64,000 bases of DNA from Epinephelus fuscoguttatus. Its lineage: Eukaryota; Chordata; Actinopteri; Perciformes; Serranidae. This document shows, piece by piece, positions 36,701 to 48,348 of this stretch. Each line of letters starts with the position of its first letter. Positions within the stretch are counted from its first letter, which is position 1. The stretch covers positions 21,678,449 to 21,742,448 of the forward strand of contig NC_064773.1 of assembly GCF_011397635.1 (NCBI RefSeq), in the 5' to 3' direction. Under the pieces are notes generated by a model. That model saw only the letters and a list, made by a program, of their open reading frames with translations, was not told the origin of the DNA and made no database searches. A program made the position numbers and the translations under genes.

Positions 36701-38741
36701 ATGGCCAAATGTGGTCTGAGTGACACCTTTGGTGGAAGGAACTACCACAGTAGCCATTTTAAGTATGTTGCCAGGTGTCTGTCTGTGGACAGATTTTTTT
36801 CAGCATGATAACTTTGCAACCATGCACAATGCAGTTTCGAAACTTAACAGTCATGTAGCTGAGATCACAATGCAGGCTGAATTCGAGCAACAGCACTGAG
36901 GTATTTATTTATTTATTTTACTATCTATGCCTATAGCATGGTTGTGGGGAATGGGGGTGCTGAGGGACCTAAAACCAGGCATTATAAAAACCATCAATTG
37001 ATAAATAAGTTGAAACTTAGTGTTAAAAGGAGGGAGGTAATGTTTTAAGTCAAACTGCTTTTGCTGTTTGTAGATTACAAGGACATGTCTGGACAAAGTC
37101 CATTTTAAATTTAGAGAATTAGAGAACTCTATGCGCTCTGATATTAACTTTATTTCTTATAAAAATGTAACAAGATATTGTAGCAGCTGCAGTTGAAATG
37201 TTTTGGGATGTTCTTTTGCACAAAGAGCCAAGGCGTAGTGCTGTGGAATTTACTGTGGCTTAGCAGAACACTCAGAGGAATAAAGGAAAGGAAGAAAATG
37301 GCACACAAACAAAACACAAACAAAATAGCACAAAGTTGGACAAAATGCTTCAGGTTACTTTAAGAGGGTCTTCTGTGTGTTCAGTGTCTTAAGAAATCTC
37401 ATGTCAATAACAACACAAACATCTCATGTCAATAACAGCACAAACAGAACGACGGGGTTGTACCTGGGCGCTGTCTGTGTCCCGTATCCCAATGACATAA
37501 GGGTTGTCCTGGGTTAGGAGCTTGGGTCTGCCCCCACTGCAGATACACAGCTTCTCATAACCAAACACCCGGCCATCTGCTGTTTCCACAGACTGAGGAT
37601 ACAAAAAGAACGGGAACCAGAGATTAAATCAAGCTTTGAATGTTGTTTCTCTTGTTGCTTTTTACAAACTGGTGTTGGATTTTGAACATAAAACCTTTTA
37701 GTCTAATCACAGTCCTATCACACTGCACTTCGACCATATGCTGTAACCACATGTCCACAAGGTGGCAGTAGTAGACAGATAATAGCAAAAAACCTTTGTT
37801 GAGATATGTTGAAGAAAATCACTGTGAATTTTATTGGAATTATTGCATTATAATCAGTTAACAACACATGGGTAACTAGACCTTGTGTTATTAACATTTC
37901 TTAGTTATGTACAAATCTTTACCAGCAGTCAGTTTCTTATCACACACCAAAGCAGAAACATGTCATGTAAACAGTATTAAATATAAAATAACTGTATTCG
38001 TAGACACTTTTACAATCTACCAGTCTCTATTACAGTCTGCACAATAGCTACTTACATGTGACTGTGTGTGAAGTGATTTAACAGCAGAGTGGATGACAGT
38101 CAGGTTGGGAAACTTCTCTTCCAAAACACTGGATGGTTGCTCCTCCACACCAAACTCTTCCAGGGTCCTGGACACCTTGGCAAGGAGAACAAGGGAAAAG
38201 ACTATTGAGTGGAGAATGAGAAGAATGTAAGATGGTTGCTAAATTAATACAAATGAGGAAATATGGATCCTAATGTCCAAAAAATCGAAATAAGTTTTGA
38301 TATCTGATAAAAGAACATGCCTCCATGCATTCATTTCATGGGAAAGCAAGTGGGAAACAAACCCTGTCAGCCATTAGTGTACATATACAATATGTGGATG
38401 TATAATATGGTTCCCCCTGGACACATCATCATCATCATCATCATCATCCTGACCTGTTTATAGTTGGTCACCGCCTTGATATGGGGACCTGCTGTAATCA
38501 GAGCCACATCAGCTGACGGGATCTGGGATGACAGCTGTCAATGCAGATTAATGTTTAGCAGCTAGCCACATGACATGCTTTACAGTCAGTGATACAGAGC
38601 CTAGAAACGTTAGCTAGATTAACAGATTTACTGTGTACACCTGACGTGTTAATGTATTTTCACCTGCTCAGCACATGTCACACCCGCGATACCTCCTCCC
38701 ACGATCACAAACCTGAATGTTTTCTCTTTTCTGTCTGCCAT
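30759..38741 (-). CDS. pyroxd1: Pyridine nucleotide-disulphide oxidoreductase domain protein 1, 13 exons
   Basis: FAD-dependent nuclear/cytosolic oxidoreductase; human mutations cause a myopathy, and the human protein protects the tRNA ligase complex from oxidation (from memory). Exons: 38741-38664, 38534-38454, 38175-38056, 37592-37464, 36185-36112, 35949-35753, 35624-35563, 35431-35329, 35242-35127, 33627-33505, 32685-32548, 32344-32255, 30917-30759. They sum to 1470 nt, 489 aa, against 500 in human. The FAD dinucleotide motif VIVGGGIAG is at about residues 12-20, the NAD(P)H motif [13 protein letters not shown] at 149-161, and the second FAD motif [10 protein letters not shown] at 341-350. 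The C-terminus [11 protein letters not shown] closely matches human. The family lacks the redox CxxC, and none is seen here. All donors are GT and all acceptors AG. Confidence 0.96.
31228..31330 (+). pseudogene. Short exon-like fragment, transposon-associated
   Basis: An ATG frame of 27 codons ([20 protein letters not shown]) ends at a TAG 18 bp before a splice-donor-like gtaagt. The opening xxIQPYMFEPE-like phrase followed by an acidic run is familiar from multi-copy teleost proteins spread with mobile DNA, but I cannot name the family with confidence. It lies antisense in pyroxd1 intron 12. Confidence 0.3.
33734..34448. repeat. Candidate mobile element in pyroxd1 intron 9
   Basis: aacaaccaatcagagcc at 33734-33750 is inverted at 34429-34445 (ggctctgattggttgtt), giving 17-bp ends about 715 bp apart. 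Inside, ccagacctttctc...aaaggtctgg forms a hairpin at about 34055-34088. Part of the left half (ccaatcagagcc ... tgtcagtcatgtcaatcact) recurs at about 42778-42870, supporting a dispersed repeat. Confidence 0.5.
34478..34512. repeat. LINE-type 3' tail remnant
   Basis: tactttattaatccccgagg followed by ggaaag resembles the ctttattaatccc...ggggaaa tails left by truncated non-LTR retrotransposons in fish. Only the tail is recognisable. Confidence 0.4.
38425..38448. repeat. (ATC)n triplet microsatellite
   Basis: About eight tandem atc units lie within pyroxd1 intron 2, a few bases from the exon 2 donor at 38453. Confidence 0.85.
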
Positions 38742-39590
38742 TACTCTGAGAAAACTGCTAAGCTAACGGTGGCTACAGTAGCTAACACTAGCTCCTTCCT
38801 CCTCCCTTCGCATTTTCAGTTCAAACAGTTGCTACAATCTTTTTATCTCTTAGCGTGGACACTCTGATACACAGTTAGGACACTATTGGTGACTAGTAAA
38901 ATGCTAAAAAAATGCTTAAAATGCTCCTGGATACTTCCTATTATAGCTAGCTGATCAGATTTTCCTTTAGCACATGAGAACAGAGCACTGGAGCAACGCA
39001 ACTTCCGTGTTTACAATTAACTACGGCAAGCAGCAGGGGAAGTTTCCAAGCGCGAACACAGAGGGACGCGCTAAATGCAAGAAACAGTCTCTGAAACATT
39101 TTCTGCATTCTGGTGAGTATTTTTGCTCTAATGTGTGCCTCTTTTAATTCATACTTGATGTAAATGCCTTCTGTTTTCAAAATAAACGTCCTCTGCTACT
39201 TTAATATTGTTATTATGGAGGTCAAATGCACAGGTTCCAGATTTTGAGGGAGGCATGTCCCCTACACCCCTGAAGTCTAACCCCGTGTATTATTGTATAC
39301 AGTACATGAGGCTCATTTTAAATACTTTACATACTTAACCTGCTAGGTTGTTTGAGAATCTCCCCTGGGATCATTAAACTTTTATCTTAATCTATATCAT
39401 TACATTATCATTTAATTAAAATTAAAATGTTATTACATCATGATTTATTTGATTATATTTCCTATGATTAGTCAGAATCTGCAATTAAGTAAAGCTGTCA
39501 GCTAAATGTAGTGGAGTCTTATTTCTTAATTATTATATCTAATTATTTTAAACATAAAGTTTTGTTCATGGGCATAAAACACAATTTAAC
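38742..39590. other. pyroxd1 upstream region, no gene beyond
   Basis: The pyroxd1 start lies in a repeated gctagc/gttagct-rich stretch without a TATA box. In human, PYROXD1 faces RECQL; no plus-strand exon resembling RECQL is visible here. The rest to the Tc1 element is AT-rich and unremarkable. Confidence 0.4.
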
Positions 39591-39595
39591 ACATA

Positions 39596-40681
39596 CATTC
39601 ACCGACCACTTTATTAGGTACACCTTGCTTTTTCCAGGTTGGACCCTTTTGCCTTCAGAACAGCCTTAATTCTTGGTGTCACAGATTCAACAAGGTGCTG
39701 GAAACAGTTGCTGCAGATTTGTCGGCTGCACATCCATGATGCAAATCTCCCGTTCCACCACATCCCAAAGGTGCTCTATTGGATTGAGATCTGGTGACTG
39801 TGGAGGCCATTGGAGTACAGTGAACTCACTGTCATGTTCAAGAAACCAGTTTGAGATGGTCTGAGCTTTGTGACATGGTGCGTTATCCTGCTGGAAGTAG
39901 CCATCAGAAGATGGGTACACTGTGGTCATAAAGGGATGGACACGGTCAGCAACAATACTCAGGTAGGCTGTGGTGTTTAAACCATGCTCAGTTGGTACTA
40001 AGGGGCCCAAAGTGTGCCAAGAAAATATCCCCAACACCAGCATGAACCGTTGATACAAGGCAGGATGGATCCATGCTTTCTGAATGTTGCAGCAGAAATT
40101 GAGACTCATCAGACCAGGCAGCGTTTTTCTAATCTTCTATTGTCCAGTTTTGGTGAGCCTGTGTGAACTGTAGCCTCAGTTTCCTGTTGTTAGCTGACAG
40201 GAGTGGCACCTGGTGTGGTCTTCTGCTGCTGTAGCCCATCTGCTTCAAGGTTCGACATGTTGTTGGTTCAGAGATGGTCTTCTGCATACCTTGGTTGTAA
40301 CGGGTGGTTATTTGACTTCCTGTTGCCTTTCTATCATCTTGAACCAGTCTGGCCATTCTCCTCTGACCTCTGGCATCAGCAAGGCATTTTGGCTCACTGG
40401 ATATTTTCTCTTTTTCGGACCATCCTCTGTAAACCCTAGAGATGACTGTACGTGAACATCCCAGTACATCAGCAGTTTCTGGCACCAACAACCATGCCAC
40501 ATTTAAAGTCACTTAAATCACCTTTCTTCCCCATTCTGATGCTCAGTTTGAACTTCAGCAGATCATCTTGACCATGTCTACATGCCTTAATGCACTGAGT
40601 TGCTGCCACATGATTGGCTGATTAGCTAGTTGTGTTAACGAGCAGTTGAACAGGTGTACCTAGTAAAGTGGCCGGTGAGTG
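39596..40681 (-). mobile_element. Tc1/mariner transposon, DD36E-like, degenerate
   Basis: A 1086-bp element flanked by TA (39594-39595 and 40682-40683), the Tc1/mariner target duplication. The inverted ends are cattcaccgaccactttatt at the left and, as complement of the right, cactcaccggccactttact; both continue into aggtacacct. It carries a broken transposase (39687-40512). Confidence 0.92.
39687..40512 (-). pseudogene. Decayed Tc1/mariner transposase
   Basis: The N-terminal part, with helix-turn-helix-like DVLGCSRTVISRVYRGW, reads from 40512 to a TAG at 40129-40131 that follows NWTIED and replaces a tryptophan codon I expect from relatives. Reading continues in the same frame (AAWSDESQF, containing the first catalytic Asp) until a small deletion and frame change near GIFSWHTLGPL. 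The second Asp (QQDNAPCHKA) and the Glu (SPDLNPIEHLWD) remain. There are 36 residues between that Asp and the Glu, rather than the 34 of classical Tc1. The C-terminus is also shifted, ending early at LQQLFPAPC. The element is therefore inactive. Confidence 0.88.
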
Positions 40682-40683
40682 TA

Positions 40684-42630
40684 TCTCACAGTCAGTTATT
40701 TGTCTGTGTGCTCACATTACTTATGAAGAGAATTCTTTTTTTCCCCAATTCATCATTTCATAATTGTCATAATACAAAAAAACAGTGTTTTGCGCATTTA
40801 TGAAAAAAAAATAAAAATATGGGTCAATTTTCTGATATATTAGACCCACAATCACCTTTAATGGCCCAGTATGAACAAACAAAACAGGAAATATTTCAGT
40901 ACTACACACTCAAGCTTACAGGCACAAATAAATCTGCAATAAATTTTGTAACGACTAACTGAATGTATAAGTTGCTGTATATACAGAGGTTGTGTGTGTC
41001 TGTTATTTTGTCAGACATTATGTTATTGCTAGCATCAGAAAAAAAACAAAGTTGATTTATTTGTTGTGTAGTTCCAGTCAGTCTCTGCATTAATAGACCT
41101 GTAAATTAATTTAGCAGTGGGAGCAGGTTATAGTCCTCTGTAATAAATTTTGGTGGCAGGGCAGCCCTCGTGTTTATATTTGGATCACAGCTGTATCTCC
41201 AGGGTCAGAGATTAATGCGGTCGCCGGGTCATGAATCAGATCTAAAATTCCATCAAAACATCCATCCCCCGTCATTACTGCAGCGATAAACAATTCACCG
41301 CCGGATGACAGCTGAAGCACAATGCCATTTGTGATTTTACATGAAGTAATCGACAGATCTTGACACCGTCCCCGTTCTCTGTCAGGGTGTTTGGCGGATA
41401 ATGGCTGCATTGTTTTTGGCTTCATCAGCAAAAGCCGGCACTTGTTCTATTTTTGCAGACCCTTTTATGCCGGTGTTAACCATGCATGGGAGTATTGATG
41501 TCAGTGTCTGAGATGATTGGGTCAGTGGTAATCAAACAGGTTAATGCTGTGCGTCATACCCTCTCTCTTGATTTTCATTACGTTACCCTGGATAACCCCC
41601 ACAGCAGGGTATGATACTCATTTAGCTGATTTCATTTAGTCTAGTTCATGGGCAGTCATCCATTTACAGAACAGATAATGAACAGTCTTGGATTAGTTTA
41701 GAAAAATAAGTGCAATTTAAACAATATGTCTCAATTCTTTAATCATTCAGTCAGTCTAATACTAACTGTCATTACATGTGGATTTCTCCATACATTTCCA
41801 CTCCTGCATGGTAATGCTGGCATCACCACAACAAACTAAAGTGGAAGCAGGTTAAATTATCCCCTTCCTTACAAATCATTTACAAATTAAAAGTGTTGGT
41901 AGTGCCTCAGCAACACAGTTCCACCAGCCTTGTTTTTAAGATCAAAGTCTGATACAGATTCTTTTGTAGTGAAGCTGCTGATTGACAATATTTTGCACAA
42001 TGTTCAGTATCTTTGACCCTTTGAAACCTGAGCAAATTGTCTGATTTACTCAGCAAACCTGGGAAGAAGGCCATGAGCAACGGAAGAAGAAATGACCCCC
42101 AAATTTCACAAGATATTAGTAAAAAGAGAAAATTCAAAACATGAAAATTAGTTTAAAAAAAAAGAGTTAAGAAAGTTAAAAACAAACAAACAAACAAACA
42201 CGGACATGACCTGGAAAAGATGCTTGAAAATTATAATAAATCTGTAATGTAATTTTAAACATGTAATAATATAAGTAGTTTTTCCCTAGCTTTTTCTTTT
42301 TGTATGTATATAAAATTTTTTGGCAATTTGTGGGACATTTCTTACCAAGTTGCTCATTGCCTTTTTTGTTATGTTTCTGAGAGAAATCGTAACGTTAAAA
42401 TACTTGCGAAAGGGGTCTGAAGTCAGAACAAGAAAAGTGCTGTCACTCCAGGTCTCAAAGGGTTAAAACAACCTTTTGTCATATTTGCAGAGAGTCCCCC
42501 AATCCCAAATGGATCCCTTACAGACTCGTTGACTCAAGCCCTAAGCCCTTACAGACCTAGGACCAATTCCATTTCTTCAATGGAACAAGCAAACTCAAGG
42601 AGAATGGCCAAGACAAGGGCTAAGGGGAAG
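40684..42630. other. Intergenic sequence, no gene recognised
   Basis: Short frames here show no family similarity and no exon chain. The composition is AT-rich with an (AAAC)n tract near 42180-42200. Confidence 0.5.
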
Positions 42631-42635
42631 AAATA

Positions 42636-42674
42636 ATACAGTACTACATACATACAGTATGTAGTACTGTATTA
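42636..42674. repeat. Perfect 16-bp-stem palindrome
   Basis: aatacagtactacata and tatgtagtactgtatt flank a 7-base loop catacag. It may be the residual core of a foldback repeat; a dispersed ccaatcagagcc-type repeat follows at about 42778. Confidence 0.8.
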
Positions 42675-42949
42675 TATGAGACAGGTAGTCTGCGGGAAAA
42701 AAAAAATCATGTCCCTCCTCCTACTGTATTGCCTCTTTTGGCGTTTACCAGAATCTACCACGGTGCACCAAAAGCAACCAATCAGAGCCAAGGAGTCTCT
42801 AATGCAGCTGTCAGTCGTGTCACTGATGGAGAACTGTGACCAAACTGTCAAACTAAACAGCACTGATCAAATATGAATCAATACTCTGTTATTGTATTAT
42901 ATATTTTTCGTCAAATTACGAACATATATCCAAATTAAGCAATTATGGC

Positions 42950-43440
42950 CCCAAACCTTATGTTAAAGCAAACCTAACAAGAAATCAAAGGTCTTTAGTG
43001 GCACAGCTGAGAACAGGAATCCTTACCTTGAATCTTGAAGTCAGCAGATTTAAAAACATTCTAGAAGATGAAAGGTTATGTGAATTATGTGAACTCAACG
43101 AAGCTGAAAGTGAATCACATTTTCTTTTATACTGTCCCTTGTATGATGAACTGAGAACTCCAATATTTACCGAAATGTCTGTTAAAAACCCAGAAATTCT
43201 CTGGTGCTCTGATGATGATAGAATGAACTGGTTGTTTAATTTTAATGTCTTTAAGCTTGCTAATTTTGTATGTGAAGCCTGGAAAAAGCATCAGGATGGT
43301 TTATATGTTTAATTGCTCTAATGCCTGGTATCTAGTTTTTCATTTGCTGTCATTTGTTTATTTTTTTTGGTGTCTTGTAAGCCCTCTCGGGCTGGGCACT
43401 TCTGGTGCATGACACAATAATAAAAAATCAAATCAATCAT
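42950..43440 (+). mobile_element. 5'-truncated LINE 3' end with zinc-knuckle frame
   Basis: An open frame (ATG at 42998, open upstream to about 42950, stop at 43310-43312) encodes a RSLVAQLRTGIL segment, then ERLCELCELNEAESESHFLL with YCPLYDELR. Spacing CxxC...HFLLxCP is the zinc-binding C-terminal domain found after reverse transcriptase in fish non-LTR retrotransposons. After the stop comes a 3' UTR with ccctctcgggctgggcactt and a tail of aataataaaaaatcaaatca type. The reverse transcriptase domain itself is absent, so this is a dead 5'-truncated insertion. Confidence 0.7.
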
Positions 43441-43514
43441 ATAGGCTACAGATCACAGTGTAAAACTGAACCACCACATCACTGCTGATCGCCACAGAAG
43501 ACAATGAATATAAA

Positions 43515-43653
43515 GGGAAACTTTACTGATACTGAACCAGCTGTGTGGCATCGCAGTGTGTGCAGATGAATGGTGTTTCCAGGGGAAGTCAAACGCTGTT
43601 CATCTGCGCACAGTGCGATGACACACAGCTGGTTGAATATCAGCAAAGTTTCC
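43515..43653. repeat. Compact foldback repeat
   Basis: Arms at 43515-43578 and 43591-43653 are inverted: gaaccagctgtgtggcatcg against cgatgacacacagctggttg, around a loop of about 12 bases. Same family as 30368-30607. Confidence 0.85.
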
Positions 43654-43739
43654 CTGCTTCCCTTCACTGGTTCCTGTACAGCAGGGTCGGTCTTTGATTC
43701 AGCAGCATGTGTATACATTCAGTAGGCTATATCTTCAGT

Positions 43740-44480
43740 AGCTAGCTAGCTAACCCTACACTTTTCAGGGTCTGATTTTGGTTTTGGAACAGGGAAGAAA
43801 CGTATATCTTTTTCCAACCTCTCCAGGTAACAAGTATCATTAATCCAACTTATTTTTCATGGAAACACGGAGGCAAAACAGAACGCAGCCACATCACATT
43901 TTTCACCTGACTATATCACCATTTAGACGAATCTGATGTTTGTAAAGTCTATAAACACAATGACTGAACAAACATTACTATTTCTGTGTGTAATTAATAA
44001 CATGGTTATCGTAGATTAGCTGCGCTAACCGTTAGCTGTTAGCCGTTAGCCATTAGCGGTGTCTGTAATAACTCAATAAATCAATAAACGGTCTGTGAAA
44101 AAAATATTTTTTCCAGCGGATGTCTTTGTTACAACATGATTGCGCTAACTGGAGTAGTTTCATGTCGTATCCGACAACGGAAGGCTTTTAACAGATGACG
44201 ATCCTGATGTTAGCTTTGCTGCTAGTGTCAACGTTAGCTGTCCCTGTCAGCTGCAGCCACTGATGCTTTCTAGACATAGTGATTTCCCAAAACTGAATAA
44301 ATACCACACATAGCAACACAAAACTGCTTTGCTAGCTCAATCATGTTGTAACGGCTGGATGGTTGATGCATACATGCTGATTCGGGTCCTATCAGAGCCA
44401 ATCCGCGCATCACTATGGCTTAATGATCAACTCAGTCAATTAAAACAACCCGTCCTGTGTTAGGAGTGTATGTCGCTGAC

Positions 44481-44511
<31 letters not shown>

Positions 44512-45440
44512 AAAGGGAAAAAAGATAGAGAAGCAACGTACACCTCACATATTTATTTCTCACAGTTGCGCACATTGGCTGGCATGCAGAAGCACCGTCT
44601 GTGTGTCAGGTAGAGAGGCTGTGCAGTCTGGTGTGTTTTTTCGCTGATTCGGTTCTGCAGGTTCTCTGCTGTTACACTGGAAACGGGGATCAAGCAGTTT
44701 GTCTCACTCGGGATAGATTGTGCTTTTTTGGTTCATAGTTTTTGATTGACGTGCAATTTATTTGCGTTTAGAGGGAATAATTTTTACCGGCAATTACCGG
44801 ATAACGGAAATGTGGGCACAGTTATCTATATAAAATACACAGACTAACTAACTAACTAACTAACTGATTGACTAACATAAACAATTGAAAATTGAAAAAA
44901 AGTAGCTTGCACCGTTAGCTCCGGTAAGGGAAAGCATGAGGGAAAGCGGCTGACCGGAAGTCACGCACAAAAACACGGAAGCTGATCACTATTTACTTCC
45001 GTGTTTGAAAATAAGGTGGATACACTGTGTATACTGTGTTGTGGCCCGATGCTACATTATGATTGGTCAGTCTGCATTCAGGGGCGGGACTTAGCTAAAG
45101 GTTAATTAGGTAAAGCAGGAACCGAATCATAATATGTATGGCAAGTCCCCGCACATGACACCACAGCAGCTTATTGATGAAGCTAATCTAAACGGATCTA
45201 TTGCATGTCTCCTTTGTTTGAGAGTTCATTCTGTAGTTTATGTGACACATGGAGAAACTAGGTGGGAGCTGGTTATTAAACTCACTTAACTAAAACTAAT
45301 ACTTGTTTCAATGGACATCCCATGTAGGACTGGCAGCTGATGATGTGCTGCTAACAGCTCTTAGCTTCTGCATGCAGCTGTCATGATGCACAATAATGTG
45401 GCTTTAAACGCATTAAGATTTTCAAAAATATATTTTTACA
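43740..45440. other. Intergenic sequence downstream of iapp, no gene
   Basis: No coding gene is supported. A run of gttagc-type words lies at about 44018-44060, an (AAAG)n microsatellite at 44481-44514, and an (ACTA)n tract near 44845-44865. Confidence 0.5.
44481..44514. repeat. (AAAG)n microsatellite
   Basis: About eight uninterrupted aaag units. Confidence 0.9.
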
Positions 45441-45442
45441 AT

Positions 45443-45814
45443 TTTATTATCAAAATCAACAGATAACATTTCTCATGGCTTTACATCTGTTTTTTTTTTC
45501 TTCTTTTTTTTATTATTTACTCTGATGTATTGTTATATTCACATCATGCCATTGTGGAACAGCATTAACAGAGTCACAACACACAAATGCAAATGCAAGA
45601 AAAAAAAAAAGAAACATATATGGACTTTGATGGTTTAAATTAAAGGCACTGTTTTTTTAAAAGCTTATAAAATAAACAAGAAAACTCTTCATAATCATCA
45701 TCATCACTATTGATGTCATCGTTAGTAACGTCATCGTCACAATCATTGTTACATAAGATGTCTGGTTATATCATTGGAGTACTGGGAGTGCTGGTGGAGG
45801 TTCCTCAGTCGGTA
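45443..45814 (-). other. Probable iapp 3' untranslated region
   Basis: Lies between the iapp stop and minus-strand AATAAA signals (plus-strand tttatt at 45509-45514 and 45443-45448). It includes an atc/atg-rich stretch near 45692-45740. Confidence 0.5.
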
Positions 45815-46707
45815 CTAGAGAGGCAGGTAGCTGCGAGGCTGCAGTAGGTCCCTCTTGCCGTAGGTGGAAGATCCCACGTTGGTCGGCGCATACACGGTAC
45901 CGATAGTGTTGCTGGAGCGCACCAGGAAGTCTGCTAGCCTCTGGGTGACGCAGGTGGCTGTGTTGCATTTCCTCTTCTCCACGTGGTGACTGGGGGTCAA
46001 AGAAAGTACAGACACGTCACAGTAACACTCACAGAGAGAATGTTTCTCATGTAAGGAGGATTTAATACAGTCGCTGGTTTGCTGTTACCTGTTCATAGCT
46101 GTGAGCCCCCTCTCCGGCCGTGTACCCATGAGGCTGAGGAACGGGTTGGAGATTAGCCCAGGAGCTAACCAGCCGTCACCGTCTGGGAGAGCACTTTCCT
46201 GCTCGCCAGATGAGCTTGGACTGAAGTACCTGAATTACAGAGGGAAAAGGGCCAAAGCGTTTTACACTGATAGCTGATTATAGCCTCTTCAAAACATCCA
46301 CAAGTCCCGAGAGCGGGAAGAAAAAGTGGGCACTTAGCTCCCCACGAGTTGCACAATGAAGCACTTTCCCACAGACGAGCACAATTGGCTCCCACCTCCA
46401 GAGTTATCAGTGCTCTGCCGCTCCTCACGCAGAACATTACAGCACCTATGGCACAATCTCCATGATACTCAGCTGCCCGTCTGCTGACCTCAGATCTGAT
46501 ATGATCAACATCTCAGCAAAGTGAAATCTGCACAATTTGATTGATTGCCACCAGTTAAACTCTGCCCCTAATCTTAGACCACTTGCACAGCCACACAGAG
46601 AGCTCTGCCTGTAGTATGCACACTTACCTGTAGCCTGGGGCAGCGGTGACGCAGCGCAGCAGCACAAGCAGCATGAGGAGAAGCACAGGCACCCTCAGGT
46701 GATACAT
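45815..46707 (-). CDS. iapp: Islet amyloid polypeptide (amylin) precursor, 3 coding exons
   Basis: Secreted calcitonin-family peptide hormone of pancreatic beta cells. Coding exons 46707-46628, 46229-46089, 45989-45815; 396 nt, 131 aa. The signal peptide is [20 protein letters not shown], probably cleaved near residues 21-23. The mature peptide is residues 81-117, starting [17 protein letters not shown] and ending NVGSSTY. It is bounded by KR at 79-80 and G-K-R at 118-120, so it should be 37 residues, C-terminally amidated, with a Cys2-Cys7 disulphide. A 5' UTR acceptor (gatccag) sits at 46724. The N-terminal propeptide is much longer than in mammals (about 57 residues against roughly 11, excluding the signal), encoded mainly by exon 2, while the C-terminal flank is only 11 residues. 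The other candidates, calca/calcb, are excluded by the NVGSxTYGKR ending. Confidence 0.95.
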
Positions 46708-46723
46708 AGTGTAGGGTGATTAC

Positions 46724-48348
46724 CTGGATCAACACAGATCAGAAGAACAAAGTTAGATTTATTTGTTATGGGGGACTTATGGGCAATATTTGTTGTAATT
46801 AACCTTCATTTAACTACAAAGACCCGGCCAAAAGACAGCAGCACACACACTTACCAACTGATGCACATCAACAATACATAATGTCAAAATATAACATACA
46901 TAAAAGTGTTTCATTTCTAAAAATTCTGAATTTAAAGAGTCACTATTATGCAGGAGAAAACAACAGTACTGTTTCCTATATTTCAGTACAATCTAACATT
47001 AACCTACAGTCTAATTTAAAGCTGTGCTCAGTGATTCAATGTCAGTAATACATCAGCATCTACCAAGCATACACAGATTTCAGATATCTTTTCCTGTTGC
47101 CCAGCTGAATAATTAAAGTAGGGTTGCAACTTACACTTATTGTCATTATCCATCAATTTGCCAATTATTTTCTAAATTTATCTGTTAATATTGTCTAACA
47201 AATGGCAGAAAATTACAAAAAATTCCTTCACAAATTCTCAGAAGCCAAGTTGTTGTCCTAAAAATGCTTTTTTTTTGTTTGACCAACAATCCAAAACCCA
47301 AAGATACTGAATTTATTGTCACATAAGGCAAAGAAAAGGAGCAAATTATCTCATTTTAAGGGCTTGAACCAGAGAATATTTGACATTTTTGCTTGAGAAA
47401 TCAGAATCAGAATGCCTTTTATTGTCACTGTTTCATTAAAAAACACAATGAAATTAACAACTCCTGCAAGATGCCGACAGTTTAAACCACATCCTCCATA
47501 CATTTAACCTCACACTAATAAATAAGTGTAATAGGTTAAAAAAAGAAAGAACTACACCTCGTGCAACTGTGAATATTGTACATATAATGACACTGATAAT
47601 GAAAGTAGTTGGCGTTTCTGTTAATTAATCTTTTCAGCTTGAGATTAAAGCTTGTTAATATTAATATCATATGAGAATAGGTATCATCTACGATTCTGGA
47701 TATCATAATATTCTAAGTGTTGTCTTTTCTTGTTTTAAAAGGCTGCTTTACAATAAAGTGGTGTAATTTTCTGAACTGACCGGACTGTTATATTTTATTA
47801 TTTGCTTTTATCCACTTACTCGTTATATCCATATTACTTGCGGTTATTTATAAAAAAAAAATCACTGTATAAATATTTTAGTAGTCAACCCCACAATATC
47901 GTCAGATTTAACATGATATATATATTGCACAGCTGTATTGCTTTAGTAAAGTGTCCGTACATTACACTTCTCAGTAAAACATATTTTGTTACATGGTTGG
48001 TGATGTTTTCTTACATTAAATAGAAAATCCAAAATTTCCTCTGCATCGTTTTATACACATTTTCCTGTGATGTAACAAGACATATCTGATGTCTTTGGAA
48101 AGCATTTGAATCTTGAATTTATAATATACAATACAGTAATATGCAGTAGTTTTGTTAATTTAAAAGAGAGGTAGAGGTGGAGATTTAGCAAAGTATCCTA
48201 TTCAAACCCATAGAAAAACTATTTATACAAACTAAAAACTGTTAATTTCCTGTAGCATCCCATTCATATATATACACAGAAGAATTGGACTGAAACATAG
48301 TCCTATATAAAAGACAAACTAAGCCCTTAAGTAAGACAGAGCACTTAC
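46724..48348 (-). other. iapp 5' UTR intron
   Basis: Intron between the untranslated first exon (donor aaagtaagt, GT at 48348-48347) and the acceptor just upstream of the start codon. It holds a LINE-type tail remnant near 47399-47455 and otherwise AT-rich sequence. Confidence 0.6.
47399..47455. repeat. LINE-type 3' tail remnant
   Basis: aatcagaatcagaatgcctt followed by ttattgtcactg is the gaatcagaatc...tttattg phrase that ends many short non-LTR retrotransposon insertions in fish. Nothing upstream of the tail is recognisable. Confidence 0.5.
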
